64,000 nt of DNA from Demequina salsinemoris (GCF_000974805.1 NZ_BBQZ01000003.1:124001-188000); one strand, 5' to 3'. Positions 31,093 to 40,463 are shown, counted from the stretch's first letter. Numbers and translations: made by a program. The notes: a model not told the origin generated them from the sequence alone.

Positions 31093-32775
31093 TCACCCGA
31101 AGGTGAAGGCGTACGCCTCGAGGCCCTCGGTGAGCTCGAGCCGCACGGTCGCCTCCTTCGCCTCACCGGAGACGAGCGTGTACAGGTCGGAGGTGCCGTC
31201 CACCTGGACCTCGGACGAGGCGCCGGTCTCCACGTCCGTCACGGTGACGGTGCCGGTTCCTGCGAGCACCAGGTAGACGTCGGCGGCGTAGTAGTGCAGG
31301 TACAGTCGCGCGTCGTCGCCAGCGCGCGCGTACTCGCTCGCGATGGTCCACGTGCCGTCGAAGGTGAAGTGGTCGAGGCTCGGCTCGGTCTCGCCGGAGA
31401 ACGCCGTCTCCTGGCCGAACGGGAGCGAGTCGTTCTCGGCGTACGCGATGCGGCTGGACCCGAGGTAGGACTCCTGCGTGCGCCCGCTCGTGTCCGCGGT
31501 CTCGTCGGCCTGCACGAAGTCGCCGTCCGACATGCCGAGCAGCTCTTGGATCAGGGCCTCGGTGGCCTCGTAACCGCCCTCGCCGTAGTGAACCTGGCGG
31601 ACGTCGCCCTCCTGGTCGATCAGGTAGTGCGCGGGCCAGAACCGCTGGTCCCACAGGCGCCACGTCTGATACGAGTTGTCGAGAGCGACCGGGTACTCGA
31701 CGCCGTACCGGTCGTTCGCGTCGGCCACGTTGGACTCGACCTTCTCGAACGCGAACTCGGGTGTGTGCACGCCGACGATCTCGAATCCCTGGTCCTTGTA
31801 CTTGTCGTACCACCCGGTCAGATAGGGCAGCGTGCGCTGGCAGTTGATGCAGGAGTACGTCCAGAAGTCGACGAGGACCACCTTGCCCGTGAGGTCGGGC
31901 GCGGCGCCGTCGTCCGTGTTGAGCCAGGCCTCGATCCCCTCGAAGCCGCGCGCCTCGCCGCAGTCCTGGAGCACCGAGATGTCCCCTTCCTCGCACTCGT
32001 CGAAGGTGCGGCTCTCGCCCGAGGCAACGGCCGCATCGTCCCTGCCCGAGAGGTCGTCCAGCTCTCCCTGGACCGTGTCGTTGTTCTCGACGCGGTCCTG
32101 GATCTCCGCGAGGAACCCTGGCACCGCGCGCTGGAGCGGTTCGGCGACGTTCGTCGCGATCACGACCGCGGTGAGCATCAGGACGACGCCCGAGGCGATG
32201 CGGATCCCCTGAAGGCGGGTGCGGACCCACCGGGTCCTTGAGCCGATCGCCTGGCCCGCGAGCCCGAAGATCAGCAGCGGGATCGCGATGCCCGCAGAGA
32301 ACGCGAGCGTGAGCACCACGAGGCCCCAGCTCACGCCGTTGGTCGCGGCGAGGACGGTGATCGCGGCGAGGATCGGGCCGGCGCACGGCACGAACACGAG
32401 CCCCAGCGCGAGGCCCATGACGTAGCCGTTGCCGTCGCGGCTGAGCGTGGGGATGCGGGTGTTCTGGAACGGGCGCTCGAGGATGTGGCCCACGGCTGGG
32501 ACCGCGAGGCCGAGGCCGACGATCGCGAGCACGACGATGCCGATCCATCGCAGCAGGTCGTCGGGCAGGCCCAGGCTCGACAGCAGGATCCCGCCGAGCA
32601 GCGTGAACACCGCGAAGCTCGTGACGAGACCAGCGACGACGACGATCGGCCGTCGCCTGGACGATGCGCCGTCCTGGATCGCGCTGGTGAGGATCGCTGG
32701 CAGGACGGGCAGCACGCAGGGGCTGACGGCGGTGATGATGCCGGACACGAGTCCGACGATGAGGAGCGTGATCAT
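31093..32775 (-). CDS. dipZ: DipZ-like protein: CcdA membrane domain fused to TlpA thioredoxin and C-terminal domain
   Basis: A 560-residue fusion. Residues 1-215 are the CcdA/DsbD-type membrane domain with reactive Cys in VSPCVLPVLPAI and FVPCAGPILAAI and about six helices. Residues about 265-410 are a periplasm-facing thioredoxin domain with the active site WTYSCINCQRTLPYL (Cys about 309 and 312). The last 140 residues form the beta-rich DipZ C-terminal domain. Electrons pass from cytoplasmic thioredoxin through the membrane domain to reduce exported proteins. The start at 32775 gives the family N-terminus MITLLIVGLVSGI. It is the first gene of the dipZ-lipoprotein-sigK-rskA run. Confidence 0.92.
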   Translation of the reverse strand: MITLLIVGLVSGIITAVSPCVLPVLPAILTSAIQDGASSRRRPIVVVAGLVTSFAVFTLLGGILLSSLGLPDDLLRWIGIVVLAIVGLGLAVPAVGHILERPFQNTRIPTLSRDGNGYVMGLALGLVFVPCAGPILAAITVLAATNGVSWGLVVLTLAFSAGIAIPLLIFGLAGQAIGSRTRWVRTRLQGIRIASGVVLMLTAVVIATNVAEPLQRAVPGFLAEIQDRVENNDTVQGELDDLSGRDDAAVASGESRTFDECEEGDISVLQDCGEARGFEGIEAWLNTDDGAAPDLTGKVVLVDFWTYSCINCQRTLPYLTGWYDKYKDQGFEIVGVHTPEFAFEKVESNVADANDRYGVEYPVALDNSYQTWRLWDQRFWPAHYLIDQEGDVRQVHYGEGGYEATEALIQELLGMSDGDFVQADETADTSGRTQESYLGSSRIAYAENDSLPFGQETAFSGETEPSLDHFTFDGTWTIASEYARAGDDARLYLHYYAADVYLVLAGTGTVTVTDVETGASSEVQVDGTSDLYTLVSGEAKEATVRLELTEGLEAYAFTFG

Positions 32776-32876
32776 GTCTGGTGTTCGGAGGCGCCTCGGT
32801 GGGGGACGGGTGCTCCTCACCCTGCCACGCGCCGCGCCGGATGACAGCCCTCGCCGGGCGTGGAAGAGTCGAGACC

Positions 32877-33704
32877 ATGACAGTCGGATTCGTCCTCGGT
32901 GGCGGCGGGGTGCGCGGCGCCGTCGAGATCGGGATGCTCCAGGCCCTGGTCGAGGCCGGGATCCGCCCCGACCTCATCGTGGGCACGTCGATCGGCGCCA
33001 TCAACGGAGCGGCCTTCGCGGCCGACCCGACCGAGGCCGTGATCGAACGCCTCGCGGATGCCTGGGGCTCGCCCGCGGCGTCGGCCGTCTACGGTGACTC
33101 GTGGATGCGCCAGCTCCAGCGCCTCGCGACCTCGCGCATCCACCTCAACGACCCCGAGCCGCTTCGCGAGCTCATCGCCGCGATGGTGGGTGACGACGCA
33201 CGCTTCGAGGACCTCGAGATCCCGCTCGCGGTGTGCGCCGCGAGCATCGAGCGCGCGGCCGAGCAGTGGTTCGACTCGGGGCCGCTCATCACCGCCGTGC
33301 TCGCCTCGGCGTCGGTTCCCGCGGCTCTGCCCCCCACGTTCGTGAACGGAGAGCACTACGTGGACGGCGGTCTCGTGAACTCGATCCCGCTCGGCGAGGC
33401 GATCGCGCGCGGTGCGACCGAGGTCTATGTCCTCCAGGTGGGCCGCATCGAGGAGCCGCTGGCCGCGCCGCGCACCCCCGCGGACGTCGCGAAGGTGTCC
33501 TTCGAGATCGCCCGTCGCCACAGGTTCGCCCGGGAGCGCGAGCAGATCCCGGACGACGTGTCGGTGCATGTGCTCCCGTACGGCGGCCCGCACCCCCTGG
33601 ACTCGCGCCCGGGCTCCTACCGTCGCATGGACGCCACGCATGCCCGCATCGCCGCGGCGTACGAGGCATCGGCCGCCTACCTGGCTCTCGACGGCGAGCG
33701 CTGA
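32877..33704 (+). CDS. Patatin-like phospholipase
   Basis: A 275-residue cytoplasmic protein with all patatin elements: oxyanion-hole glycines in FVLGGGGVRGAVEIG, the nucleophile elbow GTSIGAINGA (Ser), an ASVPAALPP loop and the catalytic Asp in YVDGGLVNSIPLGEA. It should hydrolyse acyl chains from phospholipids or related esters through a Ser-Asp dyad. The start at 32877 gives the usual N-terminus. It is divergent from dipZ (102 nt apart) and 19 nt ahead of an acyltransferase-methyltransferase fusion, so the pair may remodel membrane lipids. Confidence 0.92.
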   Translation: MTVGFVLGGGGVRGAVEIGMLQALVEAGIRPDLIVGTSIGAINGAAFAADPTEAVIERLADAWGSPAASAVYGDSWMRQLQRLATSRIHLNDPEPLRELIAAMVGDDARFEDLEIPLAVCAASIERAAEQWFDSGPLITAVLASASVPAALPPTFVNGEHYVDGGLVNSIPLGEAIARGATEVYVLQVGRIEEPLAAPRTPADVAKVSFEIARRHRFAREREQIPDDVSVHVLPYGGPHPLDSRPGSYRRMDATHARIAAAYEASAAYLALDGER

Positions 33705-33723
33705 AGCACGGGAGGATGCCAGC

Positions 33724-35274
33724 ATGAGAGCCGCCGGCAGCCTTCGCCTGCCCCCGATCTGGGTGCGCCGCCTGGTGATCGCCCCTGCGCTCGTGTTCGT
33801 CGCGGTCGCTGTGCTGCCGGTCACGGTCATCCTGCTCGCCGTCGTCGCGGGCGTCGTGAGCTGGGCGCTGCCGGGTCGCGGTCGCCTGCTGCGCGTGTTC
33901 GCGATGACGGTCTTCTACCTGATGTGGGAGGCGCTCGCGCTCGTGAGCCTGTTCCTGCTGTGGGTCGGGTCGGGCTTCGGGCTGCTGATCAGGCGGCCCG
34001 CGTTCCAGGAGGCGCACTACACGCTCACGAGCCGCCTGCTCGCCCTGCTGTTCTGGCAGGTGCGGTGGACGCTGCGGCTCGACATCGTCCACGAGGACCC
34101 CGACCTGTACGGCGCGGCGCACGGGCGTCCTGTGATCGTCGTGAGCAGGCACGCCGGTCCCGGGGACTCGTTCGTCATCGTCGAGGCGCTGCTCAACCGC
34201 TACTCGCGCGACCCGATGATCGTGCTCAAGGACACCCTCCAGTGGGACCCGGCGATCGATGTCCTGCTGCACCGCATCCCTTCACGGTTCGTCACCCCGC
34301 GCCGTCACCGGCGCGCCGGGGCGCCTGGCGGGGCGGAGGCCGTCGGTCAGCTGGCCGCGGGGATGGACGACGACGATGCGGTGCTCATCTTCCCCGAGGG
34401 CGCCAATGTCACCCCGCGGCGGCGCGAATCGCGCATCCGCGCGCTGCGCGCCGCCGGGCACGACGCGCTCGCGGACAGGGCCGAGGCCATGCCCAACGTC
34501 ATGCCGCCGCACGTCGGGGGAGTGATGGCGGCGATGGAGGCGTGCCCCGAGGCGGCCGTGATCGTCGTCGCCCACACGGGACTCGAGGGACTCTCGACCG
34601 TGCGCGACGTGTGGCGCGAGCTGCCGATCGACAAGCGCATCACCATGAAGGGCTGGACCGCGATGCCGGAGGAGATCCCCTCGGATGCGGAGCGGCGCAC
34701 CATGTGGCTCTTCGACTGGTGGGAGCGCGTGGACGGCTGGATCGGACAGAAGGAGGACGAGGTGTCGGATGCGGCGGGCAAGGGGCGCCTCGTCCCTGGA
34801 CGGATGAGGCTGCTGGACCGTCAGGCGCGCCTGGACTGGACGCTTGTCGCGGTGCAGGCGCTGCTGTTCCTCGGGGTCGGGTTCTGGCCAGCCTCGTGGA
34901 GCCCGGACGTGCCGGGCGCTCCGATCGCGGGGCTTGCCGTCGTGCTCGTCGGGGCGGTGGGGCTCGCGGTGTCGGGGTTCCACCTGGGGCGTGCGCTCAC
35001 TCCGCTGCCGACCCCGAACGGCACGGGGCTGATCGCCAAGGGGCTGTATCGATGGATGAGGCATCCCCTCTACACCTCGGTGGTCGTCATCTGCGCCGGC
35101 GTCGCGGTCGCGCGCGGCGAGGTCGTCGTGTGGGGGCTGGTCGCGGCGCTCGCGGTCTTCTTCGAGCTCAAGACGCGACTCGAGGAGTCCTACCTGCTGC
35201 GCGAGTACGACGGGTACGCCGACTATGCGGCGAGGACCGGGAAGTTCGTGCCGGGACTCGGGCGGATCCGATAG
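33724..35274 (+). CDS. Fusion: PlsC-type acyltransferase plus isoprenylcysteine-methyltransferase-like membrane domain
   Basis: A 516-residue membrane protein. After two N-terminal hydrophobic helices, residues about 125-330 are a lysophospholipid acyltransferase domain with the catalytic SRHAGPGDSF (HxxxxD, near residue 143) and the FPEGANVTP motif (near 224). Residues about 360-516 carry several helices and the ICMT/PEMT-like signature GLYRWMRHPLYTS near 441, followed by LEESYLLREYDGYADYA, typical of membrane methyltransferases. The two activities on one chain suggest acylation and methylation of the same lipid or prenyl substrate. GGGAGG lies 8 nt before the ATG. The fusion is not one I recognise as standard. 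Confidence 0.8.
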   Translation: MRAAGSLRLPPIWVRRLVIAPALVFVAVAVLPVTVILLAVVAGVVSWALPGRGRLLRVFAMTVFYLMWEALALVSLFLLWVGSGFGLLIRRPAFQEAHYTLTSRLLALLFWQVRWTLRLDIVHEDPDLYGAAHGRPVIVVSRHAGPGDSFVIVEALLNRYSRDPMIVLKDTLQWDPAIDVLLHRIPSRFVTPRRHRRAGAPGGAEAVGQLAAGMDDDDAVLIFPEGANVTPRRRESRIRALRAAGHDALADRAEAMPNVMPPHVGGVMAAMEACPEAAVIVVAHTGLEGLSTVRDVWRELPIDKRITMKGWTAMPEEIPSDAERRTMWLFDWWERVDGWIGQKEDEVSDAAGKGRLVPGRMRLLDRQARLDWTLVAVQALLFLGVGFWPASWSPDVPGAPIAGLAVVLVGAVGLAVSGFHLGRALTPLPTPNGTGLIAKGLYRWMRHPLYTSVVVICAGVAVARGEVVVWGLVAALAVFFELKTRLEESYLLREYDGYADYAARTGKFVPGLGRIR

Positions 35275-35448
35275 CGGGGCGATCCGTCCGATACGGTCGA
35301 ATTCATGTCCGGGAATATCGACCCGGTTCGATGTTCTCATATTGATAATGTCACATTCGGCGACGGTGCATTCAGGAGAATCTCGGGCAATGCGGGCGCG
35401 ACCAGCGCGAATCTGAGGAAATTGTGCGACATCGAGTGTCGAATATGC

Positions 35449-35477
35449 TCGAATTCCCGTTTACCAGACAGTAGAAT
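35449..35477 (+). promoter_or_regulatory. Promoter TCGAAT-N17-TAGAAT for the HTH gene, leaderless
   Basis: TAGAAT (35472-35477) ends 8 nt before the ATG at 35486, and TCGAAT (35449-35454) lies 17 bp upstream of it. The region is unusually AT-rich for this genome, and TCGA-ATATGC-TCGA (35439-35452) overlaps the -35, a possible autoregulatory site. Confidence 0.5.
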
Positions 35478-35485
35478 GACTTGAC

Positions 35486-36076
35486 ATGGACCCTCGTCGC
35501 TCTCGTCTTCTTCTGCACCCCGTCCGCATCCGTGTGTCCCTGGTGCTCGCCCAGTCCGAGATGAACGTCAAGCAGCTCGCCAAGGTGCTCGACGACGTCC
35601 CTCAGGCCTCGCTGTACCGGGCGGTCGCCGAGCTGCTCGACGGCGGCATCATCGAGGTGACCCGCGAGGAGCGACGCGGCGGCGCGATCGAGCGCTACTT
35701 CCGCGCGAACGAGCAGGAGAGCCTCATCACGCGTCAGGACCTCGGCACTCTCGGCCCCGCCGAGTTCGTCGCCGGCATCGAGGGCCTCAACCGCATGCTC
35801 GCCGCAGACGCCTCCCGCTACATCGCGAGCGAGGACTTCGACTGGGTCGCTGACTTCACCCGCATCGCGCGTCAGGTCGGCTACTTCGACGACGAGGAGC
35901 GCGCGGAGGTGCAGGGCATGGTGAACGCCCTCATCGAGCGCTTCGAGAAGGCCGCCGAGTACCGCCCGGGTACCAAGCCGTCGCTGCTCAACGTCTCGGC
36001 CTTCCCCTACGTGGCGGGATTCCACCACGACGACGAGGACGCCGAGGAGGGCGCGGCCGCCGAGGCGCGCGCCTGA
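35486..36076 (+). CDS. Winged-helix (ArsR-like) transcriptional regulator
   Basis: A 196-residue DNA-binding protein. Residues about 5-75 make a winged helix: LLLHPVRIRVSLVLAQSEMNVKQLAKVLDDVPQASLYRAVAELLDGGIIEV in pieces, with the recognition helix at PQASLYRAVAEL, and a wing TREERRGGAIERYF. The remainder is helical and acidic at the end (HHDDEDAEEGAA). It resembles ArsR/PadR-type single-domain regulators with an added effector domain. A -10 box 8 nt before the ATG suggests a leaderless, perhaps self-controlled transcript. The AT-rich upstream region is likely where it, or another regulator, binds. Targets unknown. Confidence 0.82.
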   Translation: MDPRRSRLLLHPVRIRVSLVLAQSEMNVKQLAKVLDDVPQASLYRAVAELLDGGIIEVTREERRGGAIERYFRANEQESLITRQDLGTLGPAEFVAGIEGLNRMLAADASRYIASEDFDWVADFTRIARQVGYFDDEERAEVQGMVNALIERFEKAAEYRPGTKPSLLNVSAFPYVAGFHHDDEDAEEGAAAEARA

Positions 36077-36135
36077 CCCTCACCGTCTCTGCGATGCCCG
36101 GGCGCGCATCGGCGACGATGCGGCTGCCGTGAGGT

Positions 36136-37788
36136 TCACACCTCGGGCGCCGCGCCGCCGAGAACCTGGCTCCGCAGCGTCGTGAGCGGCACTGCTCCGT
36201 AGCGCAGCACGCGGTCGTGGAAGTCGCGGATGTCGAAGTCCGGCGACTTCTCGGCCTCGGCTCGGATCGCCTGGATCTCGAGGCGGCCCACCATGTAGGC
36301 GAGCGCCTGGCCGGGGAGTGAGATGTAGCGATCGACCTCCTGCGCGACGTGCGCAGGATCGATGGGCGAGTGATCCACGACGTACTCGATCGCGCGCTCG
36401 CGGCTCCACCCGAACGCGTGGATCCCGGTGTCGACCACGAGCCTGCATGCGCGCATCGAGTCGTTGAGCAGCATCCCCACCCGCGCCATCGGCGTGGAGT
36501 ACAGCCCCATCTCGTCGGCGAGGCGCTCGGCGTACAGCGCCCATCCCTCGGCGTACGCGGTGTTGAAGAGCTCGCGCTGCACCTTGTGGAGCGAGTCGTC
36601 CTCGGCTGCCAGACCCACCTGGAGATGATGCCCGGGCACCGCCTCGTGGAAGGTCAGGCCCTCGAGCTCGTACGTCGACCACGACGAGGGATCGGACGTC
36701 TTGACGTAGAACCTCGGCTCCTTGCCGGTCTCGGGATCGGGCGCCGAGTAGTAGCCCATCGCGCCGAAGTCCGTCGCGTTGGCCGTGCACCGTGACCGTG
36801 GCAGGACGCGGAACCAGTCGCGTGCGGCGACCTCCGCCCGCGCGAGCGCCGAGGTGGCGTCTGCGATCAGCGCGTCAGCGGAGTCGTAGCGCAGCGACGG
36901 ATCGTCGCGTAGGCGCGCGTAGATCTCGGAGACGTCGCCCAGGCCGAGCAGCGGACCCGCGATCGTGCGGTACTCGTCCTCGAGCCGGGCGACCTGAGCC
37001 AGGCCGAGCTCGTGGAGGTCCTCAGGGGTGCGATCGAGCAGGAGGTTGCCCCAGATGTGCTTGCGATACATGTCGAGGCCGCCGTCGAGGTGCACAAGCC
37101 CGGGCCGGTCATCGGGCCTGCCGCGCTCGGCGAGCGCTCGCAGGCGGGCGGCGTATGCGGCAAGGCCAGGCCTCACCTGATCGCGCACCACGGCGATGAG
37201 CCGGTTCCTCCACGCGTCGGCGTCGGCGTCGTCGAGGTCGCTCGGCGGCGCCTGTCCGCACAGCCGCTCCTCGGGCCCGGCGGGAGTGGCAAGGTACTCC
37301 TCCGCGGTCGCGGCCGTGTCGAGCAGGTGGCGCCGCAACGCGACGCGGCCCTCGTCGGCCGCCGCCCCCGCGACGTCCATGAGCTGATCGAGCATCGTCG
37401 GCATCCGGCGCATCTTGGCGAGATAGTCCTCGCCGTGCTCGGCCGTCGCGAGCGGGAACGACGTGATGAACGACATGATGTCCTCCAGCACGCCCATCCG
37501 GGGGCTGACGAGCAGCAGCTCGGGCTCCCACGCGTCGAGCAGGGCATTGCTCCGCGCGGTCGTGGACACGACGTCGCGCAGCGCTCGCGCTGCCGGCCCG
37601 TCGACCGCGAGCGACTCCGCAGCAGCGGCGATCTCCAGGTATCGACGGTTGCGCTCCTCACGCGCGTGAGGCGAGAGATCGGTCCACTCGCTCAGATTGT
37701 CGAGCTTCCCGTCCCACAGGAGCGCGGTCGGGTTGCTCGACGTCGCGTGGTCGTACAGGTCATCGGCGATGCGGTGCAGTGCGGACAT
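36136..37788 (-). CDS. DUF885-family putative zinc peptidase
   Basis: A 550-residue protein of the DUF885 family, thought to be metallopeptidase-like. The signature GLTFHEAVPGHHLQVGLA (HExxxGHH near residue 380) supplies likely zinc ligands, and YAEGWALYAERLADEMG with a conserved Glu follows. The C-terminal PGQALAYMVGRLEIQAIRAEAE and DFHDRVLRYGAVPLTTL are also family features. No signal peptide, so it is cytoplasmic. TAGCGT on the minus strand ends 6 nt before the ATG (leaderless). Substrate unknown. Confidence 0.88.
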   Translation of the reverse strand: MSALHRIADDLYDHATSSNPTALLWDGKLDNLSEWTDLSPHAREERNRRYLEIAAAAESLAVDGPAARALRDVVSTTARSNALLDAWEPELLLVSPRMGVLEDIMSFITSFPLATAEHGEDYLAKMRRMPTMLDQLMDVAGAAADEGRVALRRHLLDTAATAEEYLATPAGPEERLCGQAPPSDLDDADADAWRNRLIAVVRDQVRPGLAAYAARLRALAERGRPDDRPGLVHLDGGLDMYRKHIWGNLLLDRTPEDLHELGLAQVARLEDEYRTIAGPLLGLGDVSEIYARLRDDPSLRYDSADALIADATSALARAEVAARDWFRVLPRSRCTANATDFGAMGYYSAPDPETGKEPRFYVKTSDPSSWSTYELEGLTFHEAVPGHHLQVGLAAEDDSLHKVQRELFNTAYAEGWALYAERLADEMGLYSTPMARVGMLLNDSMRACRLVVDTGIHAFGWSRERAIEYVVDHSPIDPAHVAQEVDRYISLPGQALAYMVGRLEIQAIRAEAEKSPDFDIRDFHDRVLRYGAVPLTTLRSQVLGGAAPEV

Positions 37789-37828
37789 GGCTCGACGCTA
37801 CGCCGATCGAGCGCAGGCCATGTCGATC

Positions 37829-38422
37829 TCAGGTCTCGAGGCTCGACGGCCTCGTCCGCCACGAGCGCGTGTCGCGGTCGTACTCGGCAGACCTCAGCAC
37901 GATCGCCAGCTCCTCGGTCGAGGCCGCCAGCGACACGAGGCCCGCGAGCGCGAGCGCCCACACCGGCATCGTCCCCGTCGCCAAGGCGGACCCAGCGACG
38001 ACCGCCACCGCCACGCCCGTCGCGCGGTTCAGGTGCGTGTGCATGATCGACGCGAGTCGGAAGCGACGCCACGCGACGGCGACGACCGCGAGCCGCGCCG
38101 CCGTGACCGCGGCGACCGCACACCACCCCCAGTCCGCGAGCGCCCACGAGACCGAGGCGAGCAGCGCGACGATCGTGCAGACCGTGAAGACCGCGTCCGC
38201 GAAGGAGTCGAGCGACGCCCCGCGGTCCGAGGCCGCACCGGCGCGCCGCGCCCACCAGCCGTCCAGCACATCGGTGACGACGCCGAGAACGAAGCAGATC
38301 AGCAGCGTCGCCCTTGACTCGGGGGCGATCACAGCCGTCGCCGCGAGGGCCGCGCCGAGCGGGATGCGCGCGATCGACAGCGCGTCGGCGACGCCGGCCC
38401 TCGCCCATCTTCCAGCCCCCAT
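37829..38422 (-). CDS. CDP-alcohol phosphatidyltransferase family protein
   Basis: A 197-residue membrane protein with about five helices and the complete CDP-alcohol phosphotransferase motif (D-G-x2-A-R-x8-G-x3-D-x3-D) in DVLDGWWARRAGAASDRG followed by ASLDSFAD. It transfers a phospho-alcohol from a CDP-activated donor, as in phosphatidylglycerol-phosphate or phosphatidylinositol-phosphate synthesis; the acceptor cannot be told. TAGTCT on the minus strand ends 6 nt before the ATG. The family's C-terminal half is short here. Confidence 0.85.
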   Translation of the reverse strand: MGAGRWARAGVADALSIARIPLGAALAATAVIAPESRATLLICFVLGVVTDVLDGWWARRAGAASDRGASLDSFADAVFTVCTIVALLASVSWALADWGWCAVAAVTAARLAVVAVAWRRFRLASIMHTHLNRATGVAVAVVAGSALATGTMPVWALALAGLVSLAASTEELAIVLRSAEYDRDTRSWRTRPSSLET

Positions 38423-38454
38423 GCCTTGAGACTAGGGGCTCGAGGCATGCAGCG

Positions 38455-40347
38455 TCAGTTGTCCTCGCGGTACGGATCGAGCGCCTGCAGCGCCGCGATC
38501 TGCTCCTCGGCATAGCTCTCGTCCGGCGGGGCGACGGGCTCGCCGGCCCCGGCGATCATCGGCACCGCCTCGGTGAGGACGGCCTCCGAGTGCGCGACGT
38601 GCTCCTCGGCCGCGAGGCGCACGGCCTCGGCCGCGATCGCCTCCTGCTGGGCGGTGAGCTCGGCAGCCTGCGCGAGGGTGCGCTTCTGCTCGACGGTGGT
38701 GCGTCTGCTGACGCGAGCCGTGCGCGCCGCGGGCCAGTGCGGCGTCGGCCGCGCGAGCCTCGCCCCGACGAGCGGCCGGTTCCAGATGGACGCCATCTTG
38801 GAGCGCTGCTCGGCGCCCGGCTGCTCGGCGGCGTGCTGGCCGACGGCCCACTGGGCCGCCACGGGACGATGCGCGGGCGCCTCGGTGCGCCGACGCCACT
38901 CTCGGCGCTTGTCGCGCAGCTCCTGCTGGCGCTCGAGCGCCATGCGTACCTGGCGCGGCACCGCGAGTCGCGCGACGACCTGCGCGTCCACCGTCGCGAG
39001 GGCGACCAGCGCGAGCGCGGAGAACCCGAACGAGACGATCGGCAGCCAACGCATCCCGAAGGTGGACACGATCGTGGCGCCGATGAGCGGTCCGACGGCG
39101 GCACCGATGTTCGCGGTGACCATGTACAGGCTCGAGCCGATGTCCGTGCGCCACGGCGTGTGGCGCATCGCCCAGTTGAGCAGGCCCGCGACCAGGACCG
39201 CCCACCCCGCCGACACCGAGATCTGGCCCAGCACGGCCGCCCACGGCTGCGCGATCGCGTAGAGCACGTAGGCGAGACCGACGCCCAGGACGCCGAGGCC
39301 GACGGTCTGGACCGCGTGCCGTGCGAGGAAGGGACTGATGAGGAGGGTCGACGCGACGCCGACCATGCCTCCGAGCGAGAACAGCAGCGGCACCGCACCC
39401 GGCGGCAGCCCCGCTGTGTCGGTGTAGTACGACACGATGTACGTCCACGTGATCGCCATGCCGATCTGCATGCCGAACGTCACGACGAGCACGCGGATGA
39501 AGTGCTTGAGCGAGGGGACGTCACCGATCGTGTGAGGTGCGGGCGGCGGCTCGTCGTCGTCGTCCTCGTGCGTGTCCTCGTGCTCGTGTCGCGCGCGCCC
39601 CGGCAGCACCAGCGGGAGAGTGACGGTGAGCGCGAGGCCGAGCACGGCCAACGCCCAGAACGGCTGATGCCATCCGACGGTCTCGCCCGCGACGGTGACG
39701 AGGGGCGTGCCGATGACGCCTGCCGCGGAGGCTCCGACCATCACCCGAGTCACCGTCATGGCACGCAGGTGGGGCGCGAAGAGGCTCGCGGCGGTCGGTG
39801 CGACGACTCCCCAGAACAGTCCATGCGCCGCTGCGGTCACCATGCGTCCGGCCGCGAGCTGCGCGAACGAGTGGGCGGAGGCGGCGATCACGACGCCCGT
39901 CGTCCACACCGCGAACGTCGCCGTGAGGGTGGTGCGCTTCGAGAGTCGGCCAGCGAGCATCGTCAGCGGCACGGAGGCGATCACGACGGTGAGGGCGAAT
40001 GCGGTCGCGAGCAGCCCCACCTGCGCCACCGCGATACCGAGGTCCGCGGCGATCGCCGGGGTCAGCGCGACGATCGCGCCCTCGTTGACCCCAGCCGCGA
40101 AGGCCGCGCCGGCCAGCACCAGGAGAGCGGTCATCGCCCTGCGCGGCGACAGCGTCAACGCCTCGAGGGACCGCACCCCGGGTTCGGGCTCGTCGACGAC
40201 GATCGCCTCGACCGCGCCCGCGACGGGGATCGCGAGCGTGGTCGGCTCCGGGTCGAACGGCTCTGCGGGAGCCGGATGCGCGGGCGCGTCGGAGTGCAGC
40301 AGCTCATCGAGCGCGGCCATCTCCAACGTGCGGGTCGTCGCGGACAA
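38455..40347 (-). CDS. MFS transporter with long cytoplasmic tail (copy 1)
   Basis: A 630-residue major facilitator with 12 predicted helices, of the AraJ/arabinose-efflux type. It starts from TTG preceded by GAGGAAGA. The soluble N-terminus has TRTLEMAALDELL; the transporter core begins SPRRAMTALLVLAGAAFAAG near residue 68; a tail of about 150 residues follows the last helix and ends ALQALDPYREDN. The neighbouring gene at 40598 is a paralogue with the same start codon, N-terminal motif and terminal motif. Drug, sugar or metabolite efflux is typical for the family; the substrate is unknown. Confidence 0.88.
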   Translation of the reverse strand: MSATTRTLEMAALDELLHSDAPAHPAPAEPFDPEPTTLAIPVAGAVEAIVVDEPEPGVRSLEALTLSPRRAMTALLVLAGAAFAAGVNEGAIVALTPAIAADLGIAVAQVGLLATAFALTVVIASVPLTMLAGRLSKRTTLTATFAVWTTGVVIAASAHSFAQLAAGRMVTAAAHGLFWGVVAPTAASLFAPHLRAMTVTRVMVGASAAGVIGTPLVTVAGETVGWHQPFWALAVLGLALTVTLPLVLPGRARHEHEDTHEDDDDEPPPAPHTIGDVPSLKHFIRVLVVTFGMQIGMAITWTYIVSYYTDTAGLPPGAVPLLFSLGGMVGVASTLLISPFLARHAVQTVGLGVLGVGLAYVLYAIAQPWAAVLGQISVSAGWAVLVAGLLNWAMRHTPWRTDIGSSLYMVTANIGAAVGPLIGATIVSTFGMRWLPIVSFGFSALALVALATVDAQVVARLAVPRQVRMALERQQELRDKRREWRRRTEAPAHRPVAAQWAVGQHAAEQPGAEQRSKMASIWNRPLVGARLARPTPHWPAARTARVSRRTTVEQKRTLAQAAELTAQQEAIAAEAVRLAAEEHVAHSEAVLTEAVPMIAGAGEPVAPPDESYAEEQIAALQALDPYREDN

Positions 40348-40444
40348 CGGGGTCTTCCTCTGCGAGGGTCAGGCAGCGGAGGGAGCCGTTGCGTGGGTGT
40401 GGCCGGGAGGGTGGCGCGGTGCCGCGAGACGCGGCTCGCCGGGT

Positions 40445-40463
40445 GCGGATCGCGAGGATCCGC
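40445..40463. promoter_or_regulatory. Palindrome GCGGATC-GCGAG-GATCCGC upstream of MFS copy 1
   Basis: A 7-bp inverted repeat around 5 nt, 98-116 nt before the TTG start on the minus strand. A related sequence (GGATC-GCAAG-GGATCC) sits at nearly the same distance before MFS copy 2, so it may be a shared operator or leader hairpin. Confidence 0.45.

Noticed and set aside
29926..32241. 771-codon plus-strand open frame across sigK, the lipoprotein and dipZ
   Set aside because: It crosses several genes with family motifs on the minus strand and its translation is low-complexity Arg/Val/Gly-rich.
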